Virus record (IMG/VR): IMGVR_UViG_3300019360_000181
Span: 1-29,782 of that record
Reading direction: 5' to 3' (one strand)
Source: a virus
DNA length: 29,782 nt
Shown here: one piece after another, positions 1-7,714 of the stretch
How the letters are laid out: each line of letters starts with the position of its first letter
Numbering within the stretch: position 1 is the first letter of the stretch
Program-made: the position numbers and the translations under genes
Notes under the pieces: model-generated
What the model saw: only the letters and a program-made list of their open reading frames with translations
Told to the model about the DNA's origin: nothing
Databases searched by the model: none

Positions 1-122
1 GATCGAGGCGAGATACAACCGCCGCCGCCTGCACTCGACCCTCGACTATTGCAGTCCGGCGGAGTACGAAGAGAAGGCAGATCTCACATCAAACCCGTGT
101 CCACCGAGTCGGGGTTAGTCCA
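1..122 (+). mobile_element. IS3-family insertion sequence, right end only
   Basis: The first bases encode the C-terminal end of a DDE transposase of the IS3 family: the plus-strand frame from base 2 reads RYNRRRLHSTLDY, then SPAEYE, and stops at TAG 116-118. The family tail motif (YNxxRxHSxLxYxSPxxYE) is well known. The element ends at about base 122 with a terminal sequence whose reverse complement begins TGGACTAACCCCGACTCGG. The same 122 bases occur in reverse complement at 29661-29782, so two copies face each other with the same (transposase 3') end pointing inward. The rest of the element lies outside the window. The contig probably stops here because the repeat could not be resolved. Confidence 0.9.
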
Positions 123-332
123 GACGAATGGAAGCTGGTTCTCATGGCGGTACATGAGCGGTGTTGGGGAGTCGTCGGCGCAAGGCTATACGCCGCGGTG
201 CTAATATGGGCTAGCGGGAGGTATGATGATCCTCGCCTCAGGCTCATGGTGCAGGAAGCCGCCGGGAAGTTGAAGATTGAGCGATTGATCTGGCTTCCCT
301 AATTGCTTCGACATCGCACCAGGAAAGAGCGA
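123..332. other. Short region between the IS end and the glycosylase gene
   Basis: No convincing intact gene. A plus-strand frame is open from the IS junction to a TAA at 202-204 and could be the last 26 codons of a gene cut by the IS, but the stretch is too short to recognise. AGGAAAGAG at 321-329 serves as the ribosome binding site for the ATG at 333. Confidence 0.25.
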
Positions 333-1061
333 ATGCCTGTGACACAGACGATAGGGTGGAATCGAGCTCGGATCCTGGCAGTTCGCCGGCGGCTGATGCG
401 GTGGGGAACAGCAAACTTCGGAGTGTACCCGTGGCGCATCGAGCGCGATCCGTGGCGCACGCTGTTCGCCGAGCTTCTTCTTTAGCGAACGCGAGCCAAC
501 CAAGTCGCAGTCATCTATCCCAGTCTCGTCGCGCGGTTCCCGACTGCAGCGAGTCTGGTATGCGGTGGGGCAGAAGCCGTCGCTGAAGCTACTCGGACAC
601 TCGGCCTTCACCAGAGGGCTAAGTATCTCTTGAGAACAGCCAGAGTCGTGGCAAATCAAGGTGGTCGGCCGCCGGAGCAATCTGAGAAACTCCGCGAGGT
701 TCCCGGCGTAGGGATGTACACAGCCGCCGCGTGGTTGTCTCTGCACAGGGGCAAGAGAGTCACGGTCTTGGATTCGAATATCGTCCGTTGGCTAAGCCGG
801 ATGACTGGCCAGCGCTACAATCGTGACCCTCGGCACTTGGGGTGGGCGAAGGATGTCGCCGAAAGACTCACACCGCGTCGTGCCTTCAGGCAATTCAACT
901 ACGCCGCAATCGATTTCTCGATGCGAGTGTGCCGCCCGCGGGCGCCCCTATGTGACGAGTGTCCCGTCAGCAGATATTGCGACTACGGCATGGGCAGAGC
1001 TTCCGCTTCGAGGTCCCAACTGCGCGCGGTCTCGGCTCGCCTCGTCAAACTTGACTCCTGA
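333..1061 (+). pseudogene. MutY/Mig-like HhH-GPD DNA glycosylase with an in-frame amber stop
   Basis: One frame from ATG 333 (AGGAAAGAG just upstream) to TGA 1059-1061 encodes a complete helix-hairpin-helix base-excision glycosylase, interrupted only by TAG at 483-485. Visible landmarks, counting the stop as residue 51: PWR and DPW at 33-41, the family glutamate in AELLL (E47), the hairpin VPGVGMYTAAA at 123-133, the catalytic aspartate in LDSNIVRWL (D147), and a perfect C-x6-C-x2-C-x5-C iron-sulphur loop (C200, C207, C210, C216). The stop falls where relatives usually have glutamine or another residue (LLLxRTRAxQV), so CAG to TAG is the simplest change. AELLLxRTRA resembles thymine mismatch glycosylases that accompany cytosine methyltransferases more than housekeeping MutY. 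If read through, it would remove mispaired bases in DNA; as written it is probably a pseudogene. The neighbour downstream is a defence-type NTPase. Confidence 0.85.
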
Positions 1062-1099
1062 CAAGACAAGGATTCACGATTGAGCGCTGTGAAACACCC

Positions 1100-3727
1100 G
1101 TGCCAACCCGTCGGGAGTTGGAGGCCATGCGCCACGCGGCGATAGATCAAGTTACTCAAAGAGCCGAGAACGCGAAGTCAGATTCGGACTTCACGTACTT
1201 CTTCACGCTTCTCCTCCTAGGTGAAGCGTTGGCGAAGGCTGCCGTGCTGGGACTCGTCGCGGCGATTGGAGACGACAAGGATCGAAACCGCTATCGGCTC
1301 GAGCACCAGCTAGTCCACGCCGACGGAGTCGGCGATTGGGGCCGTGTGGTCGAGGACGCGCTAACAGGACAAGCAGCGCAGTTCTTGATTGCTGAGGCTA
1401 GAAACGAGCAGGCGGAGTTGACCAGACTGACTCGCAAGGGTGACTGGCAATACGACTCAGTTGCGGCGCTAAGGGCCACGCTCGAGCTGTTGGACATCGA
1501 TGCTGAAGCCCTTCCGGTGAAGACCGACATGAGGCGGTGGTTTCGGCTCTTCGCAACGCTACGAAACAAAACCAGGGCGCATGGGGCAACTCAACCCGCA
1601 CGCGCCAGCGTGGCTGCCAACGACTTGGCCAAGTCGATCCAACTCTTCTATGACAACTGCTCGCTCTTTTCGCGGCCTTGGGCGTACCTTCACCGGAACC
1701 TGTCGGGAAAGTACCGTGTCTCGCGGATCACGCAGGACGGCGGGGCATTCGACTTTCTGGCCAAGCAGTCTGATCACTCGTTCCCCAATGGTGTCCACAT
1801 CTTCCTCGGTAAGCCTCGGCACATCCCGCTCTTTCAGACGGATCCGGAACTGCAGGACTTCTTCCTGCCAAACGGGGGCCTGACTAGTAAGCGCTATGAG
1901 CTCTTGTCCTACTATTCAGACAATAGACGCGACGGTGATCTTAGCTCCTATATAACTCCGCCAGGTACACTTCCACCCAGTGAGACTGAGGGACATGGGG
2001 AGCTAATCGCTCAGGACCAATGCCTCTCGAACGTGCCAGATCTCTCTACAGAGTACATCCCACGTCCGAGGCTCGAGGAAGAACTCAATCGCCTCCTCGT
2101 GGACGATAGAAGGCCAATCATCACACTCGTCGGGAGTGGAGGAATTGGCAAGACATCGCTCGCTCTTAGCGTCGTTAGGAGACTGTTTGGGAGCAACCGC
2201 TATGAAGCGATCATCTGGTTCAGTGCTCGAGATGTTGATCTTCAGCTTAGCGGTCCGAAGCAAGTTAGGCCGAGTGTGATCTCTCCTGACGACATCAGCA
2301 AGCTGTACGCGCGCTTGGTCTGCTCGGAAGCTGTCTTGGAGAGCAGAGACTTCAACCCACGGACGTTCTTCGAGCAGCAGCTCCAGCGTTGTGACTTGGG
2401 CTCAACGCTCTTCATCTTCGATAACTTCGAGACAACCCAAAGCCCGATCGAGACGTTCAACTGGATCGAGTCATTCATTCGACTACCCAACAAAGCGCTC
2501 ATCACAACCCGCCTGCGGGAGTTCAAAGGAGACTACCCTGTTGAAGTTCAAGGCATGGAGGAGCCCGAAGCGCTTGCTCTAATCAACCAAACCGCAGCTC
2601 GGTTGGGTATCACCAAGTTGATTGACAAGGAGTATGTGGAGAAGTTGATTGCGGAGTCGTCTGGTCATCCTTATGTCATCAAGATCCTGCTCGGGGAGGT
2701 TGAGAAGCGCCGAAGGGCAGCGAACATTCCTCAGATCGTCGCAGGCAGTGAGGACATCTTGATCGCGCTCTTCGAGCGAACCTACGCCTCATTGTCTCCG
2801 TGTGCACAACGCGCCTTCTTGACGCTATCGGCTTGGAACTCTCATGTGCCTCGCTTGGCTCTCGAGGCAGTCCTGTTGCGTTCCACCCAAGAGCGAGATG
2901 AGGTCGAGAAGGGGATTGAGTCCTTACTCCAATTCTCGCTCGCAGAGCAACGAGATGCCCCAACGGACAAGCAACCATTCATGTCTCTTCCTCTTGTAGC
3001 AAGCGTGTTCGGGAGGAAGAAGTTGAATGTGAGTCCCTTCAAGGCCGGGATTCAGTCAGACGTTGAGTTGTTGCAGATGCTCGGCCCGAGTCGTCCTGGC
3101 GACATTCACCTCGGGCTGGCGTTGCGGCTTGAGCGTTTCATCGCCAACATCGCTCGACGCGTCGAGGCAGGCGAGTCATTCGAGGAATTCGAACCGATCC
3201 TCGAAATGATCTGTCGCAACTACAACCCCGGCTGGCTAATCCTGGCTAGATGGCACATGGAGACCCGTTCCTCAGAGGGTTACGAGAGCGCCAAGCGCGA
3301 ATTGAGGCTCTTCCTCGAGAACGACCCCGATGCTACCGAGGCGCCCGAGGCTTGGTTGATGCTTGGACACGCCTGCTACCAAACGGGAGAGCTGCTAGGT
3401 GAGATACATGCCTTTGTCGAGCGCGCTCAACTGAGCTCGGTTCCGTTCAATGACCTTTCGAGTACGGCCAACCGCCTGAACCAACTGCTGCGGGAGCGCC
3501 CGGAAATCGGCAGGGAGGCGCGCCGGAGCCTGGCTCAACGGCTGATGGGGGCGCTAGACAGACGCCGTAGTCAAGCCGATGCTGATGACTTCTCTCGCAT
3601 GGCTTGGGTTGCGATACATGCTGGACAAGAGTCAAAGGCTCTGACGTACGCGGAGGCCGGCTTGAAGCTTGATCCTTACAACATACACTGTCGTAAGGTT
3701 GCGGAAAGACTTCGCAGAGAGAGTTGA
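1100..3727 (+). CDS. HEPN-STAND (NB-ARC-like) NTPase, defence-type
   Basis: An 875-residue cytoplasmic protein of STAND architecture. The central NTPase has a P-loop GSGGIGKTS at 345-353, a Walker B strand TLFIFDNFE at 436-444, a sensor-like KALITTR at 465-471 and a GHPYVIKIL motif about 50 residues later, matching the order in NB-ARC ATPases. The N-terminal 190 residues are helical and contain RNKTRAH (R155 to H161), the Rx4-6H signature of HEPN ribonucleases and RNA-binding domains. The C-terminal 250 residues are helical and TPR-like (for example EAWLMLGHACYQTGEL, KALTYAEAGLKLDPYN) and would act as sensor. By analogy with bacterial NLR-like defence proteins, ligand binding would drive oligomerisation and unleash the HEPN effector; this is inference. 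The start is uncertain: GTG 1100 gives the longest frame, ATG 1127 is the alternative. It follows the broken glycosylase by 38 bases. Confidence 0.8.
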   Translation: MPTRRELEAMRHAAIDQVTQRAENAKSDSDFTYFFTLLLLGEALAKAAVLGLVAAIGDDKDRNRYRLEHQLVHADGVGDWGRVVEDALTGQAAQFLIAEARNEQAELTRLTRKGDWQYDSVAALRATLELLDIDAEALPVKTDMRRWFRLFATLRNKTRAHGATQPARASVAANDLAKSIQLFYDNCSLFSRPWAYLHRNLSGKYRVSRITQDGGAFDFLAKQSDHSFPNGVHIFLGKPRHIPLFQTDPELQDFFLPNGGLTSKRYELLSYYSDNRRDGDLSSYITPPGTLPPSETEGHGELIAQDQCLSNVPDLSTEYIPRPRLEEELNRLLVDDRRPIITLVGSGGIGKTSLALSVVRRLFGSNRYEAIIWFSARDVDLQLSGPKQVRPSVISPDDISKLYARLVCSEAVLESRDFNPRTFFEQQLQRCDLGSTLFIFDNFETTQSPIETFNWIESFIRLPNKALITTRLREFKGDYPVEVQGMEEPEALALINQTAARLGITKLIDKEYVEKLIAESSGHPYVIKILLGEVEKRRRAANIPQIVAGSEDILIALFERTYASLSPCAQRAFLTLSAWNSHVPRLALEAVLLRSTQERDEVEKGIESLLQFSLAEQRDAPTDKQPFMSLPLVASVFGRKKLNVSPFKAGIQSDVELLQMLGPSRPGDIHLGLALRLERFIANIARRVEAGESFEEFEPILEMICRNYNPGWLILARWHMETRSSEGYESAKRELRLFLENDPDATEAPEAWLMLGHACYQTGELLGEIHAFVERAQLSSVPFNDLSSTANRLNQLLRERPEIGREARRSLAQRLMGALDRRRSQADADDFSRMAWVAIHAGQESKALTYAEAGLKLDPYNIHCRKVAERLRRES

Positions 3728-3776
3728 GTCGTCAGCTTGAGCGTGCGTAGTTAGTCGAGCCAAAGCTGCATGGGGG

Positions 3777-4211
3777 CTAGTCGGAGTATCGCGCCTGGCC
3801 TACGAACTTGCAGAACTGCTCCTTGGCGTCCTTGAGCCTCTGCTCGGCAGCTCCGACCTCTTCCGACGTCGCCTTACCGGCCTTTCTCTGCTCTAGGATC
3901 AAGGCATGCTCGGACTTTCTTAGAAGGGCCTGAGAGCGAAGAAACGCTCCTTCCACGACCCGAAGGTGGTTCGGATAGCCCACATAGAACAGCTCGTTTC
4001 GCACGACTTCTTGAGTCAGGTTGCTACTGCGTATCAGCTGAGGCAGGGCGACTTCGAAGTACTGAAAAGCGCCGAGGGCCTTGTCTACGCTGAAGTTCTG
4101 TTCGGGCATCATCGAAGATCCGTTTGCAGAGACTTCAGGTGTCTTCCCACAGAGAGGCTCAGCCCAGGCCATGCCGGGCATCAGAACTAGAAGAATCAGT
4201 AGTGTCGGCAT
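3777..4211 (-). CDS. Small secreted protein of unknown function
   Basis: A 144-residue protein with a clear signal peptide (MPTLLILLVLMPGMAWA, cleavage likely before EPLCG). The mature part has two cysteines and a helical, charged second half (about 85-135) that may form a coiled coil. Family not recognised. GGGGGAGCAA precedes the ATG with good spacing, and the gene begins 9 bases after the stop of the membrane-protein gene 4221-5048, so the two are probably one transcript. It converges on the STAND gene. Confidence 0.65.
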   Translation of the reverse strand: MPTLLILLVLMPGMAWAEPLCGKTPEVSANGSSMMPEQNFSVDKALGAFQYFEVALPQLIRSSNLTQEVVRNELFYVGYPNHLRVVEGAFLRSQALLRKSEHALILEQRKAGKATSEEVGAAEQRLKDAKEQFCKFVGQARYSD

Positions 4212-4220
4212 TTGCTCCCC

Positions 4221-5048
4221 CTAGTTGTACTTCTCTACTGCCTTCCTGGCATGAGGCTCGAACTCGGCCTTCTGACTAGGTTCAGCATCGGCTAAACCTC
4301 CGGTGCCATTCAGCCTGTAGGTGTACCAGTACTCTTCGTTCAAATAGCTCCTGTTGGCAGCCCCGCCTCTATACTTTAGCTTCAAGAAGATAGCGAGACT
4401 ACCTATCTGACAGTAGTTACTAGGAAGCGTTCCGGGAGTCTTGCAGCTCGCTTCGACAATTCCGAGGGCAACTTCTTTCTTGGCTCCCCCAGGAATAGGC
4501 TTTACGATCTTGAGATCCCCGCTCTCTACGGAAGCATACGACCCCAAGAGAGACATAGCCCACATGAACTCTACGTCGTATGCGGGTTGTGGACCTATGT
4601 TCTCGATGTTCACTTTGGGCGTGAAGCTGGTAATAGCCCCTTTCTCCTCAGTCGTTATGGTGCCCCTGGTCCCCAAGAGAACTGGCCTAGAGGGGTCGCT
4701 CTCGGGAGTCCGGATGTAGTTCGCTCCGATGTCGAGGCTTGCCCAACAGGCGGTCGCAAAGAGCATGAGCAATACGGCCCAGGCTTTCTTGACTCTGTAC
4801 TGGTCCGGTATCAGCGACCAAGCGAGGAAGCACAGACCGACGCCGAAGAGGATGATGCTTACAAAGGTCGGGATGCCCCAATAGTGCTCTAGGAGCTGCT
4901 GACCGGCGAAGGTCACGATGCTGGTTACAAAGCTGTACCAGCGTGGAAAGGAAGGCTCAGGAGGCCGAACCCCCGTACGCAGGCGCTCGAACTGCTCCCC
5001 AGTGAGCGTGATCGTAACTGGCCCTGGGACACTCGGAAGATCGCTCAT
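4221..5048 (-). CDS. Two-TM membrane protein of unknown function
   Basis: A 275-residue protein with a polar N-terminus, two predicted membrane segments at about 60-80 (IPTFVSIILFGVGLCFLAWS) and 88-106, then a beta-rich domain of about 165 residues (CQIGSLAIFLKLKYRG, YWYTYRLNG). The soluble part may be periplasmic or cytoplasmic. Family not recognised. The ATG at 5048 lacks a strong ribosome binding site. It is likely co-transcribed with the secreted protein gene just downstream and sits next to the integrase, a common place for phage cargo genes. Confidence 0.6.
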   Translation of the reverse strand: MSDLPSVPGPVTITLTGEQFERLRTGVRPPEPSFPRWYSFVTSIVTFAGQQLLEHYWGIPTFVSIILFGVGLCFLAWSLIPDQYRVKKAWAVLLMLFATACWASLDIGANYIRTPESDPSRPVLLGTRGTITTEEKGAITSFTPKVNIENIGPQPAYDVEFMWAMSLLGSYASVESGDLKIVKPIPGGAKKEVALGIVEASCKTPGTLPSNYCQIGSLAIFLKLKYRGGAANRSYLNEEYWYTYRLNGTGGLADAEPSQKAEFEPHARKAVEKYN

Positions 5049-5141
5049 GGCTTCAGGCTAGCCGATGGGACGCCAGAAAGGACGAAGATCTCGTCGTTCG
5101 GCCGGACGGCTACTGAACCCGCCCCGAGAAGTTCTCTGGTC

Positions 5142-6155
5142 CTATACCAGGGCCCTGCTGGCAGCAGCGCGTTTGGCGTCTTCAGTCGTGTGCACGTAAC
5201 GCTGGGTCGTCGCTAGGTTCTTGTGGCCGAGGATCTCCATGAGCGTGCGGAGGTCCGTTCCATTGAGGAGCATTTCCGACGCAGCGCTGTGTCTCACTCC
5301 ATGAAGCAGAGTCCAGCGCTTGTAGAGCCCCGCCGCCGAGAAGGCTCTCCGAAGAGGCTTAGATACCTCGCTGAGCCTCCGTCGCGTGCTTCGTGCTGTG
5401 AAGAGCCAGTCTTCGTCAGAATTGAAGCGTTGTACTCGCCGATACTCGTTGAGCATCGACACGACGGGCGAGGGAACATAGACCCTTCGACGCTGATAGG
5501 TCTTGCTCTCCCATCCATCCTTTGGTCGCACAGTGATCGAGTCACCGTCAACGTCGCTCCACTTCAAGTGAAGAATCTCTTGACGTCGAAGTCCAGTCGA
5601 AGCGGCCAAAGCGATCAGTAGACGAATGCGCGGGTCGGCGGTTGACTGAAGAAGCTTGCGCACGTCCGAGCGAGACAAAAGGACAATCTCGCGTGGCGTC
5701 GCACGCAGCATCCGCACTTTGAAGGGCAGCTCGCGGATGATCTCCTCATCGACTGTGAGGTGTAGAGCGGCGCGAAGGATTCGGAGGTCAGCGTTGACTG
5801 AGTTTGCGCAAACTCTCTTCCGACGGACTGAAATGAACTCGGAGAGATCCTCCGGCGTGAGTTCTCGAACCGGGCGATCTCTGAAGTGCCGGAGAAGCGT
5901 CAAGCATGAGTATCTCGCGCACTGGACGCTCTTCGGCTTTGAGAACGTCTCCTGTCGTTTCAGGTAGCGTTCGCAGACTTCTCCGAATGTTGCTCCTGAC
6001 TCAGTCGCAGAGACGCGCCGAAGACGTGCATGTGCCTCGAGCGCCTTGGCGTAGTCGTTTCCCACGCTTCGTAGTCGGAACGATCCATCGCTGCTCTTGA
6101 ATTGGACGTAGTACGACTTGCCCCGTAACTGGAGGCCCTTCGGGAGTGGTCCCAT
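5142..6155 (-). CDS. int: Tyrosine recombinase (phage-type integrase)
   Basis: A 337-residue site-specific recombinase that would integrate and excise the element by cutting DNA through a tyrosine. N-terminal arm-binding segment at about 1-50, SAM-like core-binding domain at about 55-145, catalytic domain at 155-337. The catalytic set is complete: R190 in TGLRRQEIL, a lysine near 218, H285-x-x-R288 in LHGVRHS, H311 in ILGHKNL and the nucleophile Y320 in QRYVHTT. Length is normal. The gene lies 79 bases from a tRNA-Thr 3' fragment (6235-6280) that is its likely attachment core. The ribosome binding site is weak. Confidence 0.95.
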   Translation of the reverse strand: MGPLPKGLQLRGKSYYVQFKSSDGSFRLRSVGNDYAKALEAHARLRRVSATESGATFGEVCERYLKRQETFSKPKSVQCARYSCLTLLRHFRDRPVRELTPEDLSEFISVRRKRVCANSVNADLRILRAALHLTVDEEIIRELPFKVRMLRATPREIVLLSRSDVRKLLQSTADPRIRLLIALAASTGLRRQEILHLKWSDVDGDSITVRPKDGWESKTYQRRRVYVPSPVVSMLNEYRRVQRFNSDEDWLFTARSTRRRLSEVSKPLRRAFSAAGLYKRWTLLHGVRHSAASEMLLNGTDLRTLMEILGHKNLATTQRYVHTTEDAKRAAASRALV

Positions 6156-6234
6156 CTCGTTGGTAGAGTTTGGTAGGACGCACTGGACGAGCGGATGTCG
6201 GCGGCTCGGGAAGTCCGCGAAAAGTCTCGCGAAA

Positions 6235-6280
6235 TGGAGCCGACGGCCGGACTCGAACCGGCGACCTGCTGATTACGAAT
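6235..6280 (-). other. tRNA-Thr(CGU) 3' fragment, probable phage attachment core
   Basis: Read on the minus strand this is the 3' half of a tRNA: anticodon loop TTCGTAA (anticodon CGU), 3' anticodon stem TCAGC, variable AGGTC, T arm GCCGG-TTCGAGT-CCGGC, 3' acceptor strand CGTCGGC, discriminator T and encoded CCA at 6235. On the 5' side the match to a tRNA stops exactly at the anticodon loop: no GCTGA stem partner and no GCCGACG acceptor partner follow. That is the pattern left by tyrosine integrases that recombine in the anticodon loop and carry the 3' half. The integrase gene lies 79 bases to its left. Confidence 0.85.
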
Positions 6281-6602
6281 AGTCCGCGCTCGGTGACGCA
6301 AGACCGCGCTAACCAGCTCTCCTGTCTGTGGTTTTCCGCATGCTACCACGTCGCGCCGTGAGCTCGTGTACCAAGGATTTTGGTACACAGACGTGCCGAA
6401 GGGGGGCATTCTCGACCTGTCTCTCTACGACTTACTGCGTAGTGCAGGGAGCCGGCAACTCATGTGTCGTGGCCGAGATACTCGCCGCGAGCTATCTTCG
6501 GCCTTGAGGCCGGGCGTCGTTGCCTTCGGAGTAGTTTCTCTCTGGTATTGAAGAGTTACTTCCGGGTCTGAAGACTCCCAGCGAGTCTCTACCAGCGAGC
6601 AA
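6281..6602. other. Non-coding stretch with a palindrome
   Basis: No gene seen between the tRNA fragment and the small ORF at 6663 on either strand. It holds the 23-bp palindrome at 6366-6388 and, near 6303-6322, a D-arm-like string (AGCTGGTTAG on the minus strand) that does not fold into a complete tRNA. It may hold integrase arm sites or an operator. Confidence 0.5.
6366..6388. repeat. Perfect 9-bp inverted repeat, operator-like
   Basis: GTGTACCAA, a five-base spacer GGATT, then TTGGTACAC: a perfect dyad with 9-bp arms. It is not followed by a T run on either strand, so it is a protein-binding site rather than a terminator. Its place between the attachment core and the rightward genes fits an operator or an accessory recombination site. 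Confidence 0.6.
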
Positions 6603-6618
6603 GAAGAGTATTTTCTCT
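6603..6618 (+). promoter_or_regulatory. 16-bp element, copy 1
   Basis: GAAGAGTATTTTCTCT lies 44 bases before the ATG of the 6663 ORF. An identical 16-mer in the opposite orientation stands at 7580-7595, upstream of the methyltransferase. Each copy has an AGAG-N6-CTCT dyad. Two identical copies in front of two genes that face each other suggest a shared regulator. Confidence 0.5.
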
Positions 6619-6662
6619 CTGTCGAGGAGGGAAGTGACTCCCGCGTAGCCGATAAGGCTGAG

Positions 6663-6854
6663 ATGGACGATCAGGAGACGATCCGGGCCGAGATCAAATG
6701 CGCTGCGCTCCTCCTCCTCCTGGCGCTAAAGCGGGCGCTCGATCGAGATCTCATTCCGCATGACGAGCGGGTCCTTGAGGTCGTCGCCATGCTCGCGGAC
6801 CAGGGTAGCGGTCTATTCGAGGCGCAGGTGACGAAGGAACCGAGGTCCGACTGA
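6663..6854 (+). CDS. Small helical protein, unknown
   Basis: A 63-residue acidic protein with a leucine-rich helix (IKCAALLLLLALKRALDR) and a second helix (HDERVLEVVAMLADQG). AAGG lies about 8 bases before the ATG. Its 3' half overlaps by 104 bases the C-terminal tail of the methyltransferase on the other strand, so one of the two ends may be wrong. The 16-bp element upstream, shared with the methyltransferase, argues that it is a real gene. Confidence 0.45.
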   Translation: MDDQETIRAEIKCAALLLLLALKRALDRDLIPHDERVLEVVAMLADQGSGLFEAQVTKEPRSD

Positions 6855-7470
6855 GTTCAGGGCACTCGACGGGCACTCTCTCCTCGCGGAGCCTCTCCCA
6901 GACCAAGGCACATCGAGGTCGATCTATCTCGATCCCGATCGCGTTGCGGCCCTCGAGGTGAGCGGCGATCAGAGTCGTTCCCGACCCGCAGCACGGGTCG
7001 AGGATCCAGTCCCCGGGACGCGTCAACATCCGGATGAAGGCCTGCGCTTCCTCGATGGGTTGCTCCCACTCGAACCACTTCTTCGACTTACCTCCTCCCT
7101 GGAGGATGTCGACAAACGGAAGCACGGTGGGGCGGTACGGCGGCCGGTAGAAAAGCGCGTAAGGCTTGCCACAGGTCCGAACGTGCTCCCTGGCTCGGAA
7201 GTAACTCCCCGAGTGGATCACCTTCCCTAGCCACTGGTAGCTAAGTCCACGACCGAGCAGCTGGAGTATCTCCGGCAGGTACTTCGCACCCGTGTAGGTC
7301 AGAAACGGCGCTCCGGGCTTGAGCACGCGACCCGCAACGAGGCTCACGTCTCCCCAGAGGGGGAGGCACGGTCGGATGTAGGGCAGGTCAGTGATCACCG
7401 CGTCGAAACGGGCGTCCGGGCAGATCTTCAGTAGTTCTCGGCAGTCTCCATTTAGCAGTCTGATTGTCAT
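6751..7470 (-). CDS. DNA methyltransferase, beta class (N4-C/N6-A type)
   Basis: A 239-residue protein of the N6_N4_Mtase family that would transfer methyl from S-adenosylmethionine to adenine N6 or cytosine N4 in DNA. The catalytic motif IV is TDLPY (27-31), where DPPY or SPPY is usual; the SAM-binding motif I, LDPCCGSGTTL, follows at 157-167. This order is that of beta-class enzymes. The ATG at 7470 is set by AAGGAG 8 bases upstream; the longer frame upstream of it is not protein-like. The last 35 residues (from about 205) are rich in Pro, Arg and Ser and overlap the plus-strand 6663 ORF, so the true end may be earlier. There is no restriction partner; phage methyltransferases of this sort usually protect the genome or act in regulation. 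Confidence 0.85.
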   Translation of the reverse strand: MTIRLLNGDCRELLKICPDARFDAVITDLPYIRPCLPLWGDVSLVAGRVLKPGAPFLTYTGAKYLPEILQLLGRGLSYQWLGKVIHSGSYFRAREHVRTCGKPYALFYRPPYRPTVLPFVDILQGGGKSKKWFEWEQPIEEAQAFIRMLTRPGDWILDPCCGSGTTLIAAHLEGRNAIGIEIDRPRCALVWERLREERVPVECPELSRTSVPSSPAPRIDRYPGPRAWRRPQGPARHAE

Positions 7471-7579
7471 CTTCAGCTCCTTGATTGACGGCACGAAGGC
7501 ACGTCCAAGGGGCTGACTTCTTCTTCTCTGAGAAACCTCTTCTCGGCTGACGGGAAGCTCTTCAGCTCGTCGTCCGCAA

Positions 7580-7595
7580 AGAGAAAATACTCTTC
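7580..7595 (-). promoter_or_regulatory. 16-bp element, copy 2
   Basis: The reverse complement of this stretch is GAAGAGTATTTTCTCT, identical to 6603-6618. It is placed 110 bases upstream of the methyltransferase ATG and points towards it. Confidence 0.5.
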
Positions 7596-7714
7596 CGGCT
7601 CTCGGGAGATACTCGACGTTCAACTGTGTCGCTCCTGATCTCGTCTGATCCCTGCTGTCGCAATCAAGCACTCACCTCTGGCTGCCGATCGAGCGGTCAG
7701 GATGGAGGTGAGTC

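Noticed and set aside
333-1061. Stop codon reassignment (TAG as glutamine)
   Set aside because: Many intact genes in the window end at TAG, TAA and TGA in the expected place, so the standard code is used.
6235-6322. Intact tRNA gene
   Set aside because: The 3' half is exact, but no matching 5' acceptor or anticodon-stem strand is found; a D-arm-like AGCTGGTTAG alone is not enough.
6170-6361. Plus-strand ORF containing ADGRTRTGDLLITN
   Set aside because: This is the well-known false protein that results from translating a tRNA gene backwards; here it runs through the tRNA-Thr fragment.
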